DNA from: Plasmopara viticola | Taxonomy: Eukaryota > Oomycota > Peronosporomycetes > Peronosporales > Peronosporaceae | NCBI GenBank assembly: GCA_001695595.3 | Contig: MBPM02000015.1 | Location: 372,001-436,000 of the forward strand | Direction: 5' to 3' | Length of the DNA: 64,000 nucleotides | Part shown: positions 55,310 through 64,000 of the stretch, piece by piece | Layout: the number at the start of each line of letters is the position of its first letter | Position numbering within the stretch: the stretch's first letter is position 1 | The notes under the pieces: model-generated | Seen by the model: the letters and a program-made list of their open reading frames with translations, nothing else | Databases searched by the model: none | Told to the model about the DNA's origin: nothing | Program-made: the position numbers and the translations under genes

Positions 55310-58300
55310 TTAAGTTGCAAAATCGCAATACCAAAATAAGTGTGGGGCAGTTTCCAGAATTCCACTACAGGTTGAAACTGCAGCAGTAAGATGTTGAAGA
55401 CGATAACCGAGAAATAAAGCGTTGTGCTGGAGCCAATAAAGAACGTCGAAGTTGACTAACAAGACATGTCGACCCAGTTTGTAGTCACGGGCCCACATAG
55501 TCGTATCAGGTCTACCTGAGGCGCCGAGTCGAGAAAGGGGCAATGCTGGTGAATAAAATTTCATTAATATTTCTCGAATTCTTGCCACACTTAGCTCCGA
55601 TACTTCATAAGTATCAAAAGTCCAGTTGTGATGTGCGGCGTAAAAATTTGGCGCTTGACTAGGCCTTTTGGATAAGGGTCTAGTGAGCGCAGCGGAGAGC
55701 CAGCCTTGTCCAAGATATTGTTGCATACTTCGGGCTGACAAGCCGCCCGGAGCCAAATTGGCTTAGTAATGGGAAAGGTTTGTAGCCGTAATAGGTGTTG
55801 GGCACCGTGAATAGTTGCCGTAGATAATATCCACATTATTCTAAATGGGCGTAGTTAGCCTGTCAAATTTGACTAGAAGCCTTGTGAGTTTTTTGCGAAA
55901 TTGAGTATGCCATGTTAGAAGTACGAAGTGCCAATACGACCCAAGACTTGCCCAGCGATGGAAACGGTGTGAAACCACGTGGTCCGGGCCAATAGAAATC
56001 GGGGCCTAAAGAATAGCATAGTCGTGTCCCAAAGGCGAAATTGTTTTATCAAAAAGTCGAATAATTGGGTCCGCCTAAGATGGTAATTTAGTCGGCATCC
56101 TGCCAGCTAAATCACTTTACATAGCATGTGAAGTTGAAGACTCTTAATGGAGTCTCTCATCCACCTTGACTTATAGAAAGGAGCCACCACTTGCGGGCCA
56201 GAGCGCTAGAAGACTTAAAACGACACATGAAGCGTAAAATTGGTCGACAAATTTGAATTTGAAAGCCAGTGGACGGAATATAACAAACACTGACCGTGTA
56301 CCATAGTACAGGTAGAATTATTTGTTATAGAATAGCAACTTACCCTCGTAAAGTCCTTGCGCGATGAAGCATAGCAAACACTGGTTTTCCATTTCCACGA
56401 TAAGATGCTGAAGTCGATCAGCATCCAAAAGATTCGGTCTGCAATAAATACCCAAAAGCTTGGTGAAGGCATTATTGTCGACCACAACAATTCCCAGTGA
56501 TAGAAGGTCTTGTCATTATGATTCATTTCTGCAGTCCAAGGTTGAAAGGGAAGGGTTACTGTCTTAGCCGTATTAAGACTCATACCAGAGGCCTCATAAA
56601 ATTCCCCACCAATTTGAAGAAGTAAGTAGTATGGTGTAAATCATGAAGGAGTCCGGTGCAGTCATCAGCAAAGCTAATAACTGTATGGGTCGAATCATTA
56701 AGTGAGTCGGAATCGCAAATTGATTGAGTAATACTTATTGAGTGAGTGGCCGATTGATTTTGAAGACCATAACTTCGAAGACGAAGTCGAAAAAAATAAA
56801 CAAAGGCTCAATAAAGAGCACAAATATGCCGACGATAATGAATCCGCTTGACAGAGCCCCGGACCTAGTTCAAAAGGGTCAAGTGGTTGGCCATTGAACA
56901 TCAGGGTAATTAGGGTTTTGGGAAGAGGATTCGTATCCAGTGGCGGAATTGGTCCCCAAATCCTTAGTGCATCAAAACCATATCGAGTGCGTCCCATACG
57001 ACGTTATCAAAGGCTTTAGCAAAATTTAGTAAAACGGCGCCAGCCGGGAATCTTCCACTTCCAGATAATCGGGTCAAAGCTTGAAATGTACGTGGCGAAA
57101 ATCCTGACCCGATACAAATCTAAATTGGTCCGGGTGAAGTTACTTTTCCGATACGGTGCCGAGCCTATGGGCCTAAATTTTGGGCTCGATTTTAGCGTCC
57201 ACATTAAGTAATGAAATTGGTCAATAACTGCTGGCAGTTTCCGATCGCCTTTTTTATAAGGAATCGAGACTCGGACCCTCCGCTGAGATATAGTCGTTTT
57301 CCCCCTTTGGAATTGAGCAGCATATATAACTTCGAGGATTCTGCTCCAGAGGGTTAGGTCTGTCTTATAGTAATCAACAGGAAGGCCGTCCGGTCACGGA
57401 GTTTCTCCGATTGCCGGGTGTGTCAGCGCCTAATAAAACTCAATGGCTGTGAAGGGGCTGTCGAAATAAGCCTGATCCGTCAAGGTAAGTCGCGCTTTAG
57501 TGTCTTAGAAGATTTGAACCAATTTTAAAGGATCCCATTTTGGTTCACTATGGTCAAATTCCTTCGAAGGCGAACAGTAAATTCCAAACCAGTACGACAA
57601 AAAAAGGAACAAGTCGACTTTAGGTCTTCGATTGAATCGACCGGGATGGGCGTCTTGTGAAGAATGGCTGGCGGTACGGAGAAAAATTCAGAGCAGCGTT
57701 CAGTGGATTCCAAGTCGAAGGTAAACTACCGCTTGGACGAGTAGTAGTTTTGCTCATTCAACTTTTCTTTCAGCTGGGTTTTTGCAATAGAAATACGGTT
57801 CGGATGGACACTTGATGGTTCCTGAGCGTGCAGATGCTGAATTTTGTTTACTTTTAGGATAAGATTTTCGAGCACCCGCATGCGTTTATTTTTTCTTCAG
57901 GAACAACTCATGCAGGAAAATAGAATCGTTTCGTTTGTGTTCATCCAGAAGGAATCCCAGGTTATAGGAATTCCAATTGGAGACCCAAAATAAGTTTGCT
58001 AACTTATTGAAGGAGCTGTGCAAATACTTTTGTGCTCCAGGCAACTGGATTTCCCAAACTGGGCATTTCCATGAGGCCCTTTTTGACGGTCTGGAGTTCG
58101 AACAGCCAAGTCAAAAAGTAATTCCGGTATGGTCGCCAATTCCAGCCAAGTCTCTAAAAACGTGGTGAATATCCTGAAAATTCGTGTATAAAAGTTGAGA
58201 GCTGACTCAAATGTAGTCAATTCTTGAACCTGAGTTGGGGCTTGTAAAATGTTGGAGATCGGGGTTTTGAAGTCGTCAAGGGTCGACCAAACGGAATGAA

Positions 58301-60780
58301 CTCATCCAGTCGAGCATGTCATTGTGCTCTTGAAGACGATTTTGATTGCCGTGTCGTGTCGTGCCTAATCTAGTTGACTGGAAATGACGGTATTAAAGAC
58401 CCTTAGAAGATTATGGTGACTGTTTGCTTCAAAACGACGGGGCAAATTTCCGAAAGAATCAACCCAGTGTCCTTGCTGAACTGGGGCGTATGGTACGTGA
58501 ATGTATGTTATGGCCGAGTCAATATTACCCCGGATTAGGAGATACCGGGAGAAGATATCCATAGAAGTGACCTGCCCGCGCGTAACGTCTTGAAGGTTGC
58601 GTATAGGGCAAGTAGGTGTTGATAATCAGCCAACAGCAGCTTGGCCTGTAAAAGTGCTCATATTATTTTGAGACCAAGAATTGGTGTTAAGCTGGGAAGC
58701 TGTATTCCAGTAAAAATGGGCCCTTATAAAGCTTTTGTAACCCGTAAATTTTGTTTCTTGAGATCCCACCATGTGAAAATTGTTTGAGAAGTAGTTAAGG
58801 GTTCGTTAAAATACATCATATAATCCATTCGCATTAATTGAGTATCCCTTCAGGGTTCATTGTACTTTAAAGGTAAATGGAAACCGGGGGATCCATTTAA
58901 GTGACCTGCTTGCGCAGATAGTCAAAAGTTTGCGTAATTTATCGGGAAGTGGCCCAGCCAAAATTCTTCCCATTGAGGGAGAATTCATTATGACGGACAG
59001 AATCAATTTCTTCCATAATAAACACAGCGAGTGGGGCAATGCCGATGCTGCCTTCTCGAGAACTGCACTCAATTTAAGTGGGTCCATATAGATGCTAGGT
59101 ACAATAATTTGCAGAGCTAGATCGGCCTCAGCCAGTTTTAACTTTAACCAGAATTGGGTCTGTTCCAGGCATAGTTGACCCGAAATTGATGAAAGTCAAA
59201 GTAGGTCTGATCAGGGGAAAGCGCTGAGACGCGACCTGATATTGACCCATCGGCTGACGATGGGTAATCACATGAGCTCAACTCTCGGAGGATCGCGTGA
59301 CCAAAAGCCTTAAATCGAAGGTGGTGAAAGTTGGCATCCACTTCCGAATTGAGTAAAACTGGGTGGAGGCTTGGTTGTGCTTGGACCGTTGATAGTAGTA
59401 TGTCCGGATCAGTAATCTGGGTAAAAGATCCCAAGAATTCCTCAATGACTACGCAGAGTCGAGAAAGGATTAGTTCTTCAACATTGCCTTGGTATACGAC
59501 CCCATTCAACATTTCTTCGCTCACCCTCGAGACCGTTTACAAAAGACGCCACAGACTGAGGTGGGTTCATAGTTGTGTCCCAGAAATTTTTTTTTTGGTC
59601 CGGCGGAATGTGTCCTTCCAAACTTTTACAAAGCCATTCGCAAGGGTTTATAGAAAAAGTGGGCGGATATTTCCGTTGGGAGGGAGGTAAACGCCGCAAT
59701 TCTATACTCGGGGTGGCAACGATACTAAATACCAATTGTTTTGTCCGAAGAATGCGCGCAGGCGAAGAATCAGCCGCTGTAATTGATCCCACCGGAAATT
59801 TGGCTCGCCTTCATTTCGCCAGATTGATTCTGGTCTAGCCATAATTGTAGCATCAATGTCTTCCATTGACGAAACTGGATCGAGTTCTGAATTTAAGTGA
59901 TCCCCACTATGTGGCTCACATTCCAACCCATGATCATCACTCATTGCCGAATGGTCTCTTGAGTCACTCTCAATGTCATTCGCTAGTGGAATGTTTCCAG
60001 CATCATCTAAGTTGCGACTTGGTTCCTCAGGCCCAGATTTGCGAATTTTATCGTTTCAAGGGAGGGAGCACGTTATTGTAGGTCCTGCTACGGTGCTGAA
60101 CCACCGAATAGCCGTAAATTGAAAACTGGATTTTTCGAAGCAGGGTCCGCTTATCCAACATGACGAAGACCGGGGGCATTTTTTGGCTAAAATACACCCG
60201 GCGGCTGCATGAACGAAGACCAACAACAACATGAGCCAGTGTAATGATCACCAAAGGTGTACCTTTTTGGGCAAACCAGTCATAAATGAGTCCATTCGAG
60301 GCATCATCTGGTAGGTGCTAAAGGTCCACATATTACCAGTGACTGTACTTGGAATAAGGTTGAACTTTAATTTTGCGACCGCAAATGGTCACAGTTTCAT
60401 CCCCCAATTTTCTGCACACCTCCCGATCGGGGCACTGGAAACTTATTCCAGCATTACGAATAGTCTTAAAGTCCCGAAGATGCGCCAAATTAAACGACCA
60501 CAACGGTGTCTGCGGCGTTAAACCGAGTGAGGTCATTATTTCCGTATCAGAAAAAACTTGACATGAGCTCTCTAGCCGGAATCCACATCGGAAGGCATAG
60601 TTTGGGAGAGATTTGCTGGGGTACACCAGCTAAAGCGGCGCAACTTTTATCTTGTGGGTCACGGTCCGGATCCTTCAAAGTAGCTAAAAGCGTCAACCAA
60701 ACGCGAAAATTTGGCTCTTGGTGCAGCATTTTGCCATGTCTGGCGCCATATTTTGTCCCTTTGGGGACCTGTCATGTTGT
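55310..60780 (-). mobile_element. Decayed L1-like LINE (minus strand)
   Basis: Fragments in correct 5'-3' order on the minus strand. ORF1/gag-like: 60626-60333 with FQCPDREVCRKLGDETVTIC and KIKVQPYSKYSHW. Endonuclease region is unreadable. RT: AVLLNFAKAFDNVVW (about 57025-56980; the motif A aspartate has become Asn), then LMFNGQPLDPFELGPGLCQA (about 56923-56864), and the downstream thumb with SLNTAKTVTLPFQPW (56580-56536). C-terminal knuckle: CSGILETAPHLFWYCDFA (about 55366-55313), the usual C-terminal Cys/His box of LINE ORF2. Stops and frameshifts are frequent. Both ends are approximate. It is not the parent of the miniLINE family: its C-terminal sequence is different. Confidence 0.75.
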
Positions 60781-60789
60781 AACAGGTAA

Positions 60790-63719
60790 AAATTATCTTT
60801 TTGTGTTTGTTCTTTTCTATTCTATTTTTTATGTCACAAAAGTGATCAATAAAAATAATAAAAAAAGGATTACTGCGTCTCTAGTGCAAATAGCACCTAA
60901 GCAAACACTAGTCAAAAGGTACCTCAGTAACCGGACACAGTGTAAGTGCAGCCCACAATGTATGCTCTTTTTCACTCCGCGTGAAATCAAGCTTTTCGTA
61001 GACTCACATCATTACGGCTTAGCGTCCTGATCGGTAAGTTTCAATACAGTGTAGTCCAAACAATTCCAGTCAAAACTTTTCGGTAAGACTTAGCGCACTT
61101 AATTTGTCGTTTGGCAGGGATGAGCCTACACTAAAATACTGTAAGCGCCTAGCTGTCTAGTTGACGTATACTTCGGTAGCTGTTTAGCTCGGCACGACCC
61201 GTTAAATGGGGGAAGGGCGGTGCAAGAGCAATTTGACGGCTGAAAAAGAGGTGAGCAAGCTTGGGCCTGGCTCTGTCCACTTTCGGTGTAGCTCGCGAAT
61301 TGCGGAAGGTCTGAAATGGTAAATGATCTCACGGTGGCTATGCGCTGCATCAAATGCCGCTTAAGGATTAATTTCGGTGTCGTAAAACGTACTTCAATAT
61401 GTGGATACACTTAGGACCTCCGTAGCAACCTCACGTCTGCAAAGTTATAGTGTCGTAAGCTTAGATGACATATTGGTTCGAAAACAGCACACCTTCAAAA
61501 TGTCTCAGCTTTGACATATAATGCAGCGGTATACTGCGGCCTTACTACTATCAGATAGTCTTACTATCAGTTCATCAACCATAAAAATGCCAAATGCATT
61601 ACCCTGACGTCAGAGTTGGCAACATCTTCACCGTTTGTTTGCTTTATTTGATGCGTCGCATCAATTCTTGCTGTATGATGGGTCATTTAGGCAATGCTAC
61701 GATTAAACATAAATTGGAAAAAGGTTATAATTTAGCCCCCACCAACTCTCGCACTTTTTCAAAGCGATACAAGTCCCTATCTCTCTGCCATAAAGTAATT
61801 CGGTTCACCCCAGCCACGATTGCTATCACGTTCTTCCATCATTTTTAATGTAGTGGAATTTGTACGCATGAACGTATTCATTCGCGACGGGTCCATGTAT
61901 TGGTGTCTTTTTACATAATACGCGAAAGAAGGAACAATATGACCTTAGCCTTCTTTATACTATTAGTATCCTTCCTTCTCAATTCCTTGATTTAATGTCA
62001 AGCCACTTCCTTCATTTCAGCCTTTGTACCCACCACGTAATTGCTATCAACCTCATGCACCCTTACGTATTTTTCGAGTACGAAGTCGAGATCAAGGCAC
62101 TTATAATAAAGTTGCCGTAATCAAATCTATCTTGTGAACTTTAAATACGAAGTGACCCATTTGGCTGTGTAAGGCTTGCATGTGGGCAACTTTTTCTTTT
62201 AAGCTGTGGCATGAGGACGTTGTCGATAATATCAATCATTGCATTGTAAACAAATAGTTGCAATAAATAATGAAAATACATATTAGCCAATGCACCACAA
62301 ATCATGTCTATCAACATGCTCGTGATACATTCGTCGTCGTTGTAATGCACGTGCAGCACACGACACGCTTCGATCTGAATTAGTGCTACTTGTCCGTAAC
62401 GCAGAATTTTTACGCGTCGACGCGTACGAAATATTCTCTATGCACCAGTGGCCACCATTTATGCTCTTTGCTTCGCACAAAAGAGGCCAACGTGCACTTT
62501 AATGACTGCGACACAAGCTAAAGTAACTTTTACGGTGATTGCAAGACAGACTTGCTCATTCTCTCCATATATATTTGTATGTAGGGAGAAGGTTAAAGCC
62601 ACAGAGAGCAAGGTTTGACATCTGCAGCTTTGAATGCTTCGGCACACGATTCGTACGGCATCAAAGATTATTGCTCTTCTTTAAAAGCTCAATTTGCCAT
62701 GTACACAGAGTTACTGAGCTAAATGATTGCAAATTTGTAAAGTTTTTGTACTTGGCAGCTTTATGTCATCACGCTCCACTTTTTTACAAGGGTTTTTCTG
62801 CTGCTCTGATGAAGAGTAGTATGTTTTGCAGCATCCTAAGTACGTCACCTCTAAGCATTGCGTACACATGCCAATTCGTTTAAAGCTTGAATGACAAGAA
62901 ACATTATGATCTTCTCAGCGCAATTCTGGACATGTCAGAAACAAAAGTGTTAAACATTGAAAGCGATAAATTTTGAGAGGCCAAATACGAAGGTAATATG
63001 CTTCTTGACGACAATGTGTTTTCTATAATATCTTGAGAAGAAGTCCGACGAACCTTAACAACTAACGAAAAGATACGCTCCTAGTTTTTTTTCAGTCATC
63101 CTCGGGCATTCTATAACATGCAATTTCCTTTGGTCTACAAACGCGCAATATTCAATGCCGTCGAGTTTATATGCTCAACCGTCAGATTGATAGGACAAAA
63201 TTTAAATAATAAGAATTGAGCCCGCTCTTGTTCAAAATCAAAATCATTAAGTAAACTCTTGTCAACTCCTTATTAGCAATTCATTGTGCATTGTTTAACA
63301 TAATCAACCCAAAGTTTCTCACGGTAGCAAGAGAAGCAAAGACCGTCACTGGACATTATCCTTCCTGCTTGTGAGACCCATTCATGTCTTGGAGTGAGTT
63401 GTCTTACGCATTGATCATCTCTAGTAGTGGCACATCACTTTTACGACTTTAAAGCATTCTGTGAAGTATATGACAGTCTGACCGGGACGTCTACATGGAA
63501 ACTACGATTGTCGGTGTGCGCACCGATTGTAAAAAACTTTAGCGTTCGTTTAAAGGAAAGGTATTGGTTGCCGACGTCAAAAAAAAGTTTTTGTGGCATT
63601 TCTTCGGGAAATCCACTTTACTCCCACGCGAAAAACGGTCATTCTCGTCATGCTTGCTACCTATCGTAGATGTTGTTGTAAATAACGTCGCTAGCTTACT
63701 GCCCTCCAGGCAGCCACAA
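60790..63719. other. Intergenic stretch, no recognised gene
   Basis: About 2.9 kb with short frames only on both strands and no motif I recognise. It ends just 3' of the SUMO E1 subunit gene. Confidence 0.4.
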
Positions 63720-64000
63720 CTAGCAAATTTTTCTCACTATGCCCGTGATTCCATCGAAACAAAAATAGTTGCAGATTGGTTCGTCCTTTTGCGAAATGGC
63801 CTTGATGACCTCCTGACCAAGAATTCCAGCCACAATCGCGCAGACTGGCACGACGTCTGTGTCTGCAATACGCAACAATGCCCTGATACACCACATCCAT
63901 TAGATTTTTAGCCTTTCGAAAGTCAATCCAATTGCAACGTACTGCAGCTCATCCGGCGACAAGTAGTCTTCGTCTAATCCGTTCTCTTCAAACTGCGCTC
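63720..64000 (-). CDS. SUMO-activating enzyme subunit 1 (SAE1/AOS1), C-terminal part, runs off the window
   Basis: The small subunit of the heterodimeric SUMO E1, which adenylates SUMO together with UBA2. Last exon 63882-63720; the preceding exon is 64000-63943 (partial); a 60-nt intron 63942-63883 (GTACGT donor, GTATCAG acceptor) joins them in frame. The last exon encodes VVPVCAIVAGILGQEVIKAI, then CNYFCFDGITGIVRKIC and stop, the conserved C-terminal end of E1 ThiF-fold subunits, where VVGGILAQE precedes an FFFFDG strand in animals. The upstream exon ends in an acidic LDEDYLSPDELQ segment. The N-terminus and the adenylation motif lie beyond 64000. Confidence 0.85.

Noticed and set aside
1..64000. 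CRISPR arrays, bacterial operons, ribosome binding sites
   Set aside because: No regularly spaced repeats; the introns, retrotransposons and gene content are eukaryotic.

Overview
The window looks like nuclear DNA of an oomycete (Peronosporales, Phytophthora or downy mildew type). The evidence is short GT-AG introns of 60-82 nt in compact genes, secreted multicopper oxidases of oomycete type, and a repeat load of Ty1/Copia, Ty3/Gypsy, non-LTR and Mutator-like elements. Species assignment is an inference; no organelle, rRNA or confident tRNA gene was recognised.

Layout. 1-2.8 kb: no recognisable gene. 2.8-6.7 kb: internally deleted Copia element (minus) with both LTRs and a perfect CTTTT target duplication. 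6.7-12 kb: mostly unassigned, with one short LINE-derived element at 10.5 kb. 12-19.2 kb is the gene island: a PH-domain protein (-), an SFT2-type vesicle transport protein (-), COP9 signalosome subunit 2 (+, four exons, one apparent frameshift), pyridoxal kinase with an unusual C-terminal extension (-, two exons) and a secreted, Ser/Thr-rich single-pass membrane protein (+, two exons). 19.4-31.6 kb carries six more copies of the LINE-derived element, a laccase-like multicopper oxidase (+, 26.2-27.9 kb) and a decayed Mutator-like transposase (28.1-29.1 kb). 32.2-34.7 kb is a 5'-truncated Copia element with a near-perfect hairpin at its 3' end. 40.1-49.8 kb is a decayed Gypsy element whose 3' LTR was split by a second copy of the first Copia family. 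51.2-52.9 kb holds a second laccase-like gene in inverted orientation, part of a duplicated block that includes about 0.6 kb of upstream DNA. 54.2-60.8 kb has a tRNA-like SINE candidate and a heavily decayed L1-like LINE (-). The window ends inside the SUMO E1 small subunit (SAE1/AOS1, minus).

The host genes are ordinary eukaryotic housekeeping functions (SUMO activation, COP9 deneddylation, Golgi traffic, vitamin B6 salvage) and do not form a pathway together. The two laccases are a recent paralogous pair: the LINE derivative at 24.8-25.9 kb sits in the upstream region of one copy and is absent from the other, so it inserted after the duplication.

The most unusual content is a family of seven non-autonomous elements in 21 kb. 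They keep the 5' end and 3' end of a LINE but have lost nearly all of the endonuclease and reverse transcriptase. They come in three size classes (about 0.33, 0.87 and 1.14 kb); six of the seven have 12-15 bp target duplications. They look like miniature LINEs copied in trans.
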